From Candidatus Dormiibacterota bacterium (GTDB lineage: Bacteria; Chloroflexota; Dormibacteria; UBA8260; Bog-877), in the NCBI GenBank assembly GCA_003164475.1, contig PLTL01000029.1, forward strand, positions 9,815-17,677: 7,863 bases of DNA. Reading direction: 5' to 3'. Positions 1 to 5,767 of this stretch are shown piece after piece. A program made the translations under genes and the position numbers. Within the stretch, counting starts at the first letter, position 1. The number at the start of each line of letters is the position of its first letter. Under the pieces are notes generated by a model. It saw nothing but the letters and a program-made list of their open reading frames with translations, did not search any database and was not told the origin of the DNA.

Positions 1-59
1 GGCGGTACGGTGCGGCTGCCGCGGTCCGGCGCACGTCGCCTCTTCGGTCCGGGCAATGT

Positions 60-64
60 GGAGG
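60..64 (+). promoter_or_regulatory. Ribosome binding site for the 75-350 lipoprotein
   Basis: GGAGG lies 10 nt upstream of ATG 75. It supports that start over the in-frame-shifted ATG at 56, whose reading frame runs in poor codon usage across this lipoprotein. Confidence 0.7.
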
Positions 65-74
65 TCTCACGAAC

Positions 75-350
75 ATGGCGTGGAAACGGTGGGCGCGAGC
101 CGCAGGGACGGCGGTCGTCGCTTCGAGCACGCTCGTCCTGGCAGGGTGCGGTGGCCTGAGTGCCAGTTCCACCTGCACGGACTACCTGAATGCGGCATCC
201 ACGGATCAGAGCGCCGTCTTGTCGAGTCTGGCCGTGCAGTACCACCAACCCGAGCTGGCCACCATCCTGGGCACCGAGGAGGTGAGCTACACGTGCGCGG
301 AGTACCCCAGCTGGACCTTGGGGCACGTCGCCCAGGACTTCGGCGGGTAG
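75..350 (+). CDS. Small secreted lipoprotein, HdeA-like cysteine spacing
   Basis: This 91-residue protein has a typical lipoprotein signal: basic N-terminus (K4, R5, R8), hydrophobic segment 12-22 and lipobox L22-A23-G24-C25, so it is predicted to be exported and lipid-anchored at C25. The mature part is only about 67 residues and holds two more cysteines, C34 (in TCTDYL) and C74 (in YTCAEYP), which could form one disulfide. A small helical domain with one Cys pair of this spacing, including a C-terminal Cys-Ala...Pro...Leu pattern, resembles HdeA-like acid-stress chaperones found in actinobacterial lipoproteins; that link is from memory and is inference. The start is supported by GGAGG at 60-64. 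It stands alone, with about 200 nt before the next gene. Real gene: fairly sure; function: unknown. Confidence 0.8.
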   Translation: MAWKRWARAAGTAVVASSTLVLAGCGGLSASSTCTDYLNAASTDQSAVLSSLAVQYHQPELATILGTEEVSYTCAEYPSWTLGHVAQDFGG

Positions 351-456
351 AGGAGAAACGCGGCGCTGGTGGTGGAGCTGGCGGGGCCCTGAGCGACGGT
401 GCCTTCCGCCGTGGCCGTGGACAGCCGGCCCAAGACCGGCACCAGGACGGCTTCCC

Positions 457-486
457 TTGCCGCGCCGCCAGGCCCGGCGGTACAGT
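457..486 (+). promoter_or_regulatory. Putative promoter upstream of the first zinc-ribbon gene
   Basis: TTGCCG (457-462), an 18-nt spacer and TACAGT (481-486) match a sigma-70/HrdB-type -35/-10 pair. The -10 box sits in GTACAGTGCC (480-489), a 10-mer that recurs exactly at 1616-1625 upstream of the second zinc-ribbon gene, again with a TTGC -35-like box. It lies about 70 nt before the start at 557. No other feature is clear in 351-556, apart from a 5-bp stem (424-428 with 436-440) without a T-tract. Confidence 0.45.
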
Positions 487-556
487 GCCCGGGTCTCAGC
501 CTGCCTCATTCGGAGCAACCCCGAGGCCGCGCTCCTGCCTTGAGATGGAGGCCCAC

Positions 557-1009
557 GTGTATTGCGACAGTTGCGGGAAGCCCCTGCGTCACCAGGCTCA
601 ATTCTGCTCGAGCTGCGGTGTCGCGGTTGATCCCCGCTTCGACCCGGAGTTCGACACAGCGGATGCGGCTCCGTCGGCGCCGGATGGTGCCGATGAGCAG
701 GACGAGCCGCACTGGGGCCCGAGCCTACCGCGCGTTCATTGGCCGGAATGGAGTCCTCGACGGATACGCGATCCCGAGAACGCCGACCTGGGCGAGGTCA
801 CCGTCGATGTGGATCGTGTCGTCTGGGCGTGGCGCTGCGACGGTTGCGGCTCCTCGAGCAACGATGCGCAGGACTTCGAGCGCATCCATGGCGATCCGCT
901 CCATCGACGCTGCCCGTGCGGGGAGACCGTGGAGCGTACCCCGGCCGTCTTCTGCGGCAGCTGCGACACCCTGATCCTCCTGCGGAACACAGACCCCGAT
1001 ATCGACTGA
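557..1009 (+). CDS. Zinc-ribbon protein, MYCDxCGxPL family (copy A)
   Basis: The start is taken as GTG 557: GGAG at 547-550 is spaced 6 nt, and the product then begins (M)YCDSCGKPL, aligning with the starts of the genes at 1890 and 3696. An ATG four codons upstream (545) is the alternative. The protein is 150 residues. An N-terminal zinc ribbon has C3-x2-C6 and C17-x2-C20. An acidic, low-complexity linker runs from about 25 to 55, then a Trp-rich segment (53-66). A second cysteine-rich region has C94-x2-C97, C119-x-C121 and C133-x2-C136, enough for one or two more zinc sites. There is no signal peptide or membrane segment, so it is predicted cytoplasmic. The downstream membrane gene is dead, so this copy may have lost its partner. 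The molecular function is not recognisable from sequence. Confidence 0.8.
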   Translation: MYCDSCGKPLRHQAQFCSSCGVAVDPRFDPEFDTADAAPSAPDGADEQDEPHWGPSLPRVHWPEWSPRRIRDPENADLGEVTVDVDRVVWAWRCDGCGSSSNDAQDFERIHGDPLHRRCPCGETVERTPAVFCGSCDTLILLRNTDPDID

Positions 1010-1040
1010 TACCGACCGCGGTGCACGCTGGCCTCTGCCG

Positions 1041-1518
1041 ATGAGCTGGGACGGTTACACCATCTGCTCCGTTCTGAGCGGAGCCCTGCTGATCCTTGTT
1101 TGCCCTGCTGCTGGGGCAGTCGGTCCGTGACCGGTTCTGGGCGGTCGTGGTGGGCGCCTTCTTCGTCATCTACGGTGTCTACGTCGCCAACCAGACGAGC
1201 GGTACTCAACTCCTCCCGGTGTGAATCTTCGTCCTCCCCTTCGCCGTGCCGGTTTCCTCCTGTACGCCCTGGTGACCACCGCCCGGAAGAGGAGCGCGCG
1301 CGTTGGCGGTACCGGGCCCTCTCCGACCGTCTCTTCCCGGCCGCTGAGGGCGGCTGCACCTCGGCCTTTCCGACGTGGGCCGACGAGCAGCGGGCCTCGA
1401 TGACCACGTCGGGAGGCGCGAGAGCTCGGCGTTGGCTGGCCGGAGCGGTGGTGGCTGCAGCCGTTCTCTCGGGCCCCAGGCACGGTTCTGTCCCGCGTGC
1501 GGTAGCTGCACCGAATAG
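1041..1518 (+). pseudogene. Decayed copy of the membrane/zinc-ribbon gene at 3151-3684
   Basis: Read with frame changes, this stretch follows the intact protein at 3151-3684. It starts MSWDGYTICSVLSG (intact: MTQWDGYTVFSVLSG) and then carries a net 5-nt loss somewhere in 1099-1122. The shifted frame resumes as RDRFW...IYGVYVANQTSG (intact: RDRFW...IYGFYVANQTSG). A TGA at 1222-1224 stands where the intact copy has the TGG of SVWIFV. One nt is missing near 1246-1250, after which the frame continues GFLLYALVTTARK. A further frame change precedes the last part, SLGPQARFCPACG (intact: SLRPQARFCPQCG), ending at TAG 1516-1518. The first cysteine of the zinc ribbon is also gone. At least three frame changes plus one nonsense codon make this a firm pseudogene, not a sequencing slip. 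It lies 31 nt after the copy A zinc-ribbon gene, as the intact version follows the copy B gene. Confidence 0.9.
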
Positions 1519-1889
1519 ACAGCGGTTAGTCCCATCCCGCCCGCCACCGAGAGTTGGTCCACCGGGTCTTCCGCCGCCGGGGAGAGCTCCCCATTGCTCA
1601 ACGATCATCCCAGCAGTACAGTGCCGGCAGTCCGGTGATGGGCGTCCGATCCGCAGGCCCGAGTGACAGTACAAGAGAGGGGCACCGACCAGCATGAGCA
1701 CCTGGGGCCGAAAGCCTCAACGATCCCGATGGCAGGCGACCGGCACCCGCCATCAGATCTTCCCGCCGCCGCAGGAGGCCCTTGAGGCGAGTGGAGCGCG
1801 ATTCGGTGTTGGCCCCGAGGGTGTCAACCGAGCCCAAACCGGCAGGGGCAGTCCGACCGCGGGTGGGAAGATGCGCCGAGGAGGAGGAG
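1519..1889 (+). other. Gene-poor gap between copies A and B
   Basis: No convincing gene is seen here on either strand. It holds the promoter-like site at 1594-1622. An open frame from ATG 1694 (MSTWGRKPQ...) lacks a well-placed ribosome binding site, has mediocre third-position GC and runs into the start of the next gene in another frame. The gap is about 370 nt, whereas the equivalent junction after copy B is only 11 nt, so material was inserted here or lost there. Confidence 0.5.
1594..1622 (+). promoter_or_regulatory. Putative promoter for the copy B zinc-ribbon/membrane operon
   Basis: TTGCTC (1594-1599), a 17-nt spacer and TACAGT (1617-1622). The -10 region shares the 10-mer GTACAGTGCC with the promoter-like site at 457-486. 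A transcript from about 1630 would have a leader of about 260 nt before ATG 1890. Confidence 0.45.
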
Positions 1890-3020
1890 ATGTACTGCGA
1901 TCAGTGCGGTCAACCGCTGTCTGACCAGTCGACGCGCTGCCCCGCATGTGACACCGCGGACCCGGCCATTAGCCCACCCCTGCGATTCCCCACGCCCACC
2001 TCGGCCCTGGTCGCCGACCCGTACCAACCACTCCCGGGCCTGGCGCCGCTGATGCCTGTTGACGATCCGGGTTTCCAGCCAGAAGAGCGATCTGGCCTGT
2101 CGCCATCGCAGATACGGGGGTTGCGGCGGCTCACCTCCCTGGGACTCGCTGATCCCTGCCGCGTGCTGCTCACCGGCGACGGCAATGCGCCGGAGGCCAC
2201 GATGGTCGTCGCCATGCTGGCCCGCGCTGCGGACGATCGCAGGTTCCGCACCGAGCTCGTGAGCGCCATCGCCACGCGGGATTTCGGCAGCGTTCTGCGG
2301 CACCTTGAGTCCGACGATCGGCCAAATCCGGCTGCGGTACCCGCTGATCCGGCGCTGCAACAGGGCGCTCAGATCGATCACGCCGAGGCTCAGGCTGACG
2401 CGGAAAGCGTCCAGGAGGACGTCCCGCCGCGCCTCTGCGACGCCTGTGGCAGCACGCTCATCCCCGACGCCCGGTTCTGCGAGGCGTGCGGTCGTTCCCT
2501 GCCGTCTCCCCTTCCCGCATCGCAACCCAGCGCGACCGGGGCTCCGGTGAGGGCCGCTGTGGCCCTGACGAGTGCGCGTGAGCCTCTTTCGGCCGCGGCC
2601 CGTACGCCCAACTCCCGGAGCTGTCCCAATGCCGAGTGCCAGGCGTATCGTGCGCCGACCTCGGACGGATTCTGCGCGAACTGTGGAACCGCCACGGTGG
2701 ACGCGCCCATCACCGCCGGCGCCCTGACGGCAACGGCAGCAGCACGGAGCGGTTTCCCACCCAACGTGGCGTATCCAAGTCCGCGCCCGGCTGGAGCACC
2801 GCTGCGACGTCCCAGGTATAGCAATGCCCGCCGCATCTCCTATTCGTGCCTGTGGGCCTTCTACACCGTGGTCTTCGTCATTGGCTTCTTTGCCGCCGCC
2901 GCGCAAGGCGATGCCGGCGGCGCGCTGGTCTCCCTGGCGATCGCCGCCGCGACGGGGACCTACGTCTGGCGAATCTGGACGTATCGGTCGAAGCATCTTT
3001 GGATGGTCATCTTCTTCTAG
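1890..3020 (+). CDS. Triple zinc-ribbon protein with two C-terminal membrane segments (copy B)
   Basis: The protein is 376 residues. ATG 1890 is preceded by a strong GAGGAGGAG ribosome binding site. The product starts MYCDQCGQPL, as in the other family members; the open frame extends further upstream, but without coding character. Three zinc ribbons are visible: C3/C6 with C17/C20; C183/C186 with C197/C200; and C245/C250 (CPNAEC) with C262/C265. Between the first and second is a long stretch (about 65-140) with helical, charged character and no known motif, followed by an acidic patch near 163-177. After a Pro/Ala-rich linker come two hydrophobic segments (about 319-338 and 344-362) and a short basic tail, so the ribbons are probably cytoplasmic on a membrane anchor. 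It is followed 130 nt later by the membrane/zinc-ribbon gene, probably in one operon. Function unknown. Confidence 0.85.
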   Translation: MYCDQCGQPLSDQSTRCPACDTADPAISPPLRFPTPTSALVADPYQPLPGLAPLMPVDDPGFQPEERSGLSPSQIRGLRRLTSLGLADPCRVLLTGDGNAPEATMVVAMLARAADDRRFRTELVSAIATRDFGSVLRHLESDDRPNPAAVPADPALQQGAQIDHAEAQADAESVQEDVPPRLCDACGSTLIPDARFCEACGRSLPSPLPASQPSATGAPVRAAVALTSAREPLSAAARTPNSRSCPNAECQAYRAPTSDGFCANCGTATVDAPITAGALTATAAARSGFPPNVAYPSPRPAGAPLRRPRYSNARRISYSCLWAFYTVVFVIGFFAAAAQGDAGGALVSLAIAAATGTYVWRIWTYRSKHLWMVIFF

Positions 3021-3097
3021 AAGGGGGCGGAGCGCAGGCTTTGACACCACGGACGGAACCCACCGAGCGCGACCCGCTGAGGTCAGATGCTCGAAGG

Positions 3098-3154
3098 ATG
3101 AGCCGAGCCTCCCTCTCGCCCGCGCGGCCATCCCGACTGCTGGGCCACTCATGA
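3098..3154 (+). other. Possible 18-codon leader ORF coupled to the 3151 gene
   Basis: ATG 3098 opens a short frame (MSRASLSPARPSRLLGHS) whose TGA overlaps ATG 3151 as ATGA. The gene at 3151 has no clear ribosome binding site of its own, so re-initiation from this frame is conceivable. The GAAGG before ATG 3098 is too close to be a good site. This is weak evidence and the overlap could be chance. Confidence 0.2.
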
Positions 3155-3684
3155 CTCAGTGGGACGGGTACACCGTCTTCTCCGTTTTGAGCGGAGTTGC
3201 GCTCGTCATTATGGCGCTGATCCCAACGGTGGTCCCCCGGACGCGCGACCGCTTCTGGCTGTTCCTTGGCGGAGCAGGGCTAGCCATCTATGGGTTCTAT
3301 GTTGCGAACCAGACGTCAGGCATCTACTTCTTCTCGGTGTGGATCTTCGTCATTCCGTTCGTGGCGGTGGGCTACGTGATCCTCTCGGCCATGGAGAGGC
3401 GCTCGCGAGCTGCAGGCGGCGCCACAGCAGCGCCGCGTTCGAGCGATTATCCGGCGTCCGTACCACCAAAGCGACAGGTTCAGCGCGCGCCAGCCGGTCG
3501 GACGCAGCCGCCACCGGTTTCGCGCGCCACCACTCCCCCTGCGACTCGTGGCATCGGCTCCGTCGGGAGGGACCACGACCCCCTTTCCTGCCGGGGGTGC
3601 GGCAGGTCGTTACGACCTCAGGCGCGCTTCTGCCCGCAATGCGGTGTGCGCGCAGTTCACTACCCGGCGGGGGATCCCCGTTGA
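3151..3684 (+). CDS. Three-span membrane protein with a C-terminal zinc ribbon
   Basis: The protein is 177 residues. It starts MTQWDGYT, then has three hydrophobic segments (about 9-28, 36-52 and 58-80). The last ends in basic residues (ERRSR), suggesting that the tail is cytoplasmic. A Pro/Ala/Arg-rich linker (about 85-140) leads to a zinc ribbon, C147-x2-C150 and C161-x2-C164, in the form SCRGCGRSLRPQARFCPQCG. Zinc binding is inferred from this CxxCG spacing. The start matches that of the decayed copy (MSWDGYT at 1041), which supports ATG 3151 although no clear ribosome binding site precedes it; translation may be coupled to upstream reading. The next reading frame (3696) begins 11 nt after its stop. 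No catalytic motif is seen. It probably acts at the membrane together with the protein encoded at 1890. Confidence 0.85.
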   Translation: MTQWDGYTVFSVLSGVALVIMALIPTVVPRTRDRFWLFLGGAGLAIYGFYVANQTSGIYFFSVWIFVIPFVAVGYVILSAMERRSRAAGGATAAPRSSDYPASVPPKRQVQRAPAGRTQPPPVSRATTPPATRGIGSVGRDHDPLSCRGCGRSLRPQARFCPQCGVRAVHYPAGDPR

Positions 3685-3695
3685 CAGGAGAGGAG

Positions 3696-3767
3696 ATGTA
3701 CTGCGATTCGTGTGGGCAGCCGCTGGCTGAGACACCCAACAGGATGCGACAAGGAGATGTTCGATGA
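3696..3767 (+). pseudogene. Truncated third MYCDxCGxPL zinc-ribbon start (23 codons)
   Basis: ATG 3696 has a good ribosome binding site (GGAGAGGAG) and encodes MYCDSCGQPLAETPNRMRQGDVR, then stops. The first ten residues match the starts at 557 and 1890 almost exactly, but only the first CxxC knuckle is present, so it cannot form the complete ribbon. The expected second knuckle falls where the sequence reads AGGATGCGACAAG. The related gene has CGCTGCCCCGCATGTGAC there, so a small frame-changing deletion is a reasonable explanation. Its TGA overlaps ATG 3764 of the lipoprotein by ATGA. Either it is a dead gene left in the operon, or it survives as a short translated leader that feeds ribosomes to the lipoprotein gene. 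Confidence 0.65.
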
Positions 3768-4036
3768 TGACCAGAACCCTCGCTGTGCTCGCAACGGCTA
3801 GCATGGCCATGGCAGTGAGTGGCTGCGGGAGTGGTGACGCGAGGGCGTATGACATCTCGCCGATCTTCCCGCTCTCCTCAGATAAGTGCGCGAAATACGA
3901 TGGCGTCCAGCAGGGATCGGGTATCTATGCAACCTGCATGGTTACCTTGGCCGAGTGCCAGAGAGCCGCCGCCGATTGGAGAGCGGCAATGGAGAGCTCC
4001 GACGTCCCCGATGCAATCGAGTTCAGTTGCCAGTGA
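3764..4036 (+). CDS. Small cysteine-rich lipoprotein
   Basis: The protein is 90 residues. A hydrophobic signal segment (about 6-18) ends in the lipobox V18-S19-G20-C21, so it is predicted to be exported and lipidated at C21. The mature part has four more cysteines (C42, C58, C65 and C89), an even number compatible with two disulfides outside the membrane. AAGGAG at 3751-3756 is spaced 7 nt from ATG 3764 and decides the start; the adjacent ATG 3767 is an alternative that changes one residue. The start overlaps the stop of the truncated zinc-ribbon frame by 4 nt, so the two are probably translated together. It is not obviously homologous to the lipoprotein at 75-350. A similar set of short Streptomyces lipoproteins may exist, but no function is known to me. 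Confidence 0.8.
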   Translation: MMTRTLAVLATASMAMAVSGCGSGDARAYDISPIFPLSSDKCAKYDGVQQGSGIYATCMVTLAECQRAAADWRAAMESSDVPDAIEFSCQ

Positions 4037-4050
4037 ATGCAGCGAGGGGT

Positions 4051-4064
4051 GTGGCTCGGGCCAC
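4051..4064 (+). terminator. Possible hairpin terminator after the lipoprotein
   Basis: GTGGC, loop TCGG, GCCAC: a perfect 5-bp GC-rich stem 14 nt after the stop at 4036. There is no T-tract, which is common in actinomycetes but also makes the call weak. Confidence 0.3.
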
Positions 4065-4170
4065 GATGTCACCAGTGTTGGGCGGCGGGCGGCGGTTGTC
4101 CCGGGCTCCGTGGAGTGTTCTGGTAGGGATTCCGGAGCAGGAAGCGAGTACAAGCCAATTCAGCCGTGAC

Positions 4171-4431
4171 TCATACGCCGCGCTCAGCGCCAATCGCACT
4201 CGTAACGCTGCCCAGTGCCAGATACTGGCTGAACAGCCCAGCGGTTTGGGACTCTCGTCGCGACCTGCCCGCGCAACCCAGACTCCTGCGCGCAACAGCG
4301 CGCCTGGGGTCATCAACTCGCCCGTGATACCGCTGGCCGACCTGCTCGTAGTGCCCCCCGAGGGCCGCCTCGGCCCTGGTCAGGCAGCGCTCGATGACAG
4401 CGAACTCAGGGTAGCCCGGCGCCCACATCAC
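4171..4431 (-). pseudogene. Possible antisense gene remnant (coding-like near 4320-4431)
   Basis: On the minus strand, from GTG 4431 or ATG 4428, the first about 35 codons read MWAPGYPEFAVIERCLTRAE, then AALGGHYEQVGQRYHGRVDDP. They use mostly G or C at the third position and look like real actinomycete protein. Beyond that (below about 4320) the frame turns into Arg-rich sequence with poor codon use and ends at 4171 without a sensible C-terminus. No ribosome binding site is clear and I do not recognise the family. It may be a truncated gene head cut by a rearrangement, or chance. The + strand of 4037-4458 shows no gene. Confidence 0.3.
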
Positions 4432-4445
4432 CCACCGGGACGAGG

Positions 4446-4458
4446 TACGATCCCGGCG
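4446..4458 (+). promoter_or_regulatory. Putative -10 box for leaderless transcription of the 4459 gene
   Basis: TACGAT (4446-4451) ends 7 nt before ATG 4459, the usual distance from a -10 box to the first transcribed base. There is no well-placed ribosome binding site (GAGG at 4442-4445 is 13 nt away), so a leaderless mRNA is the simplest reading. A -35 box is not convincing. Confidence 0.4.
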
Positions 4459-4725
4459 ATGCGGTATACCTGTCAGGTCTGCGGCGCCAAGCCGGCAACC
4501 GTGATCACAAGCCGCCACCACGTCGGCATGATCGTCCGCAGGCGAAGCCCGACGACGTCGGGCCTGCGGTGCGTTGACCGCACCCGCCGCCAGCTCACCG
4601 CCGACCTGGCCTCGACCTTGTTGCTGGGCTGGTGGGGGGCGATCTCCCTCTTCATCAACGGGCTGTTCATCGTGCCCAGCCAGGGCCCCAAGCCCGCGCC
4701 ACTGATTAGCCGGAGGCATTCCTGA
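4459..4725 (+). CDS. Short zinc-ribbon-like protein with a GWWG membrane segment
   Basis: The protein is 88 residues. The N-terminal knuckle C5-x2-C8 (CQVCGAKPA) is followed by a stretch ending in GLRCVDR, then LTADLASTLLLGWWGAISLF (hydrophobic, about 50-74). This order (CxxCGxxPA, HxGMI, a second CxxC, then TAxT...GWWG) is one I recall from small actinobacterial membrane proteins; that match is from memory. In those the second knuckle is usually C-x2-C. Here C38 is present, but position 41 is Arg (CGC, where TGC would give Cys), so one expected zinc ligand is missing. The tail is short and basic. Its TGA shares one base with ATG 4725 of the next gene (TGATG), so the pair is translationally coupled and probably works together. 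Confidence 0.7.
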   Translation: MRYTCQVCGAKPATVITSRHHVGMIVRRRSPTTSGLRCVDRTRRQLTADLASTLLLGWWGAISLFINGLFIVPSQGPKPAPLISRRHS

Positions 4726-5480
4726 TGCCGTTTAACATCATCACAATCCGGGAAGCGGAGGATCAGGGCCCGGATGACCTGTACCCGATCGTGGGGGACG
4801 AGCATCTCATCCGGCTCGACCCCGAGGAACTACCGGCGCAGCGCTACACGGCCAAGGCCATCATCGCCAAAGAATGGACGGGGCGCCGCATGCTCTCCAT
4901 CGGCCGGGTTGAGGACAGCCACATCGAGATGTACGTAACCGACTGCCGGATGGCGGTCGCCTCCGAGAAGTTCCTCAAAGGCGGTACTTGGATCGGTTTC
5001 GGCGCCGGCGGAATCGCCGTGGCGATGACCGCCACCGCAGTGAGCAAGATCAGGGCCCGGGTTCGCCGTCGGGGCAAAATGCTGGTCGGCCAGGTGCGCT
5101 ACCCCTGGCTGAAGCAGATCGGCTTTCGCCCCCGGCGAGCCCTGCGCAACGACGGCCAGGTTCGCTTCATCATCGAGGATGGCACCCAGGCTAGTCGGCG
5201 CACCGTCGTTCTCGACGTCGGGCTGACCAGCAACTACGATCCCCGCGAGGTCGCTACCAGGATCCTGCGGCGCGCCGTGCAGTACCGGCTCGCCCACGAT
5301 GTCGGGACTGCATCCTCGGAGGTCCAGGCGGCCTTCATGGCCCTCAGTGACCCCCCGCATCTCGACGACCCTCTACCGGGCAGGTTCGCTCTGTACACGT
5401 TGCCGACGTACCTCCCCGTCGGCAGTGACACGGTGCTGAACAGCCCGGCAATGGCCGAGAAAGCGGCGCCGATCGAGTGA
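4725..5480 (+). CDS. Conserved hypothetical protein with a possible PH-like domain
   Basis: The protein is 251 residues and is not recognised by name. GGAGG at 4712-4716, 8 nt before ATG 4725, fixes the start, which overlaps the upstream stop by one base. The N-terminal part has a strand-rich feel, with IEMYVTDCRMAVASEKF (67-83), similar to the 'Y-vTd-R' strand of bacterial PH-like/GRAM folds. A Gly/Ala-rich hydrophobic stretch follows (about 87-107), which may be buried or a single membrane segment. It is bounded by a strongly basic patch (KIRARVRRRGK, 108-118), then VGQVRYPWLKQIGF (121-134). The C-terminal part (after about 170) is probably helical, with a disordered tail. No catalytic motif is visible. 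Coupling with the GWWG protein suggests a small membrane-associated complex; that is inference. Confidence 0.8.
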   Translation: MPFNIITIREAEDQGPDDLYPIVGDEHLIRLDPEELPAQRYTAKAIIAKEWTGRRMLSIGRVEDSHIEMYVTDCRMAVASEKFLKGGTWIGFGAGGIAVAMTATAVSKIRARVRRRGKMLVGQVRYPWLKQIGFRPRRALRNDGQVRFIIEDGTQASRRTVVLDVGLTSNYDPREVATRILRRAVQYRLAHDVGTASSEVQAAFMALSDPPHLDDPLPGRFALYTLPTYLPVGSDTVLNSPAMAEKAAPIE

Positions 5481-5767
5481 TCCGCTTACCAGCGCCACGT
5501 ACATCGGGAGTCTGACCGTCCCGGGGGACGCCGGGCCGGGGCCGAGTTGGAGGGACCTACCAGCCGCTCCGGCACCGAGGCCAAGGCCGCTGGGATCGAG
5601 CTCCAGGGTGGAGGCGGTGAAGGTGGTCATCGAGAGGGATTCTGAACTTCGCCTCCCTCAAGGACCTGGCGATTACGAACGGCCGTATTGCCGTCCATCT
5701 GAGCAGATCAGCCCTACACTCTGCGCCGTCATGTCCTCGCGAGACGGCGGCCGTCCTCCCGCACCGC
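5481..5767. other. Gene-free stretch before the regulator fragment
   Basis: I see no gene that can be supported here. The frame of the downstream regulator stays open upstream to about 5624, but its product (ILNFASLKDLAITNGRIAVH...) does not look like the expected upstream part of a BTAD protein. TACACT (5715-5720), 10 nt before an ATG at 5731, looks like a promoter -10 box. The ATG leads into a shadow frame of the regulator, so a former gene start may have been fused to other DNA here. Confidence 0.4.

Noticed and set aside
736..1701. Long minus-strand open frame (321 codons)
   Set aside because: It is antisense to a convincing zinc-ribbon gene and a pseudogene, and the product is low-complexity Arg/Gly/Ser-rich.
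1694..1924. Small gene from ATG 1694 (MSTWGRKPQ...)
   Set aside because: No well-placed ribosome binding site, mediocre codon bias and a 35-nt overlap into the well-supported gene at 1890. Only the first 25 codons look plausible.
3041..3069. Perfect TTGACA at 3041-3046 as a promoter for the 3151 gene
   Set aside because: No TANNNT box occurs 16-19 nt downstream; the region fits read-through from the upstream gene better.
1824..3152. Long minus-strand open frame (442 codons)
   Set aside because: It is the antisense shadow of the 1890 gene: composition is Arg/Gly/Ala-rich with no domain, as is usual in high-GC DNA.
75..4036. Homology between the two small lipoproteins flanking the module
   Set aside because: Beyond the signal peptide, cysteine number and spacing differ (two versus four) and no aligned stretch is seen.
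4830..5360. Minus-strand open frame opposite the 4725 gene
   Set aside because: The + strand gene has a good ribosome binding site, a coupled start and coherent codon bias; the opposite frame has none of these.
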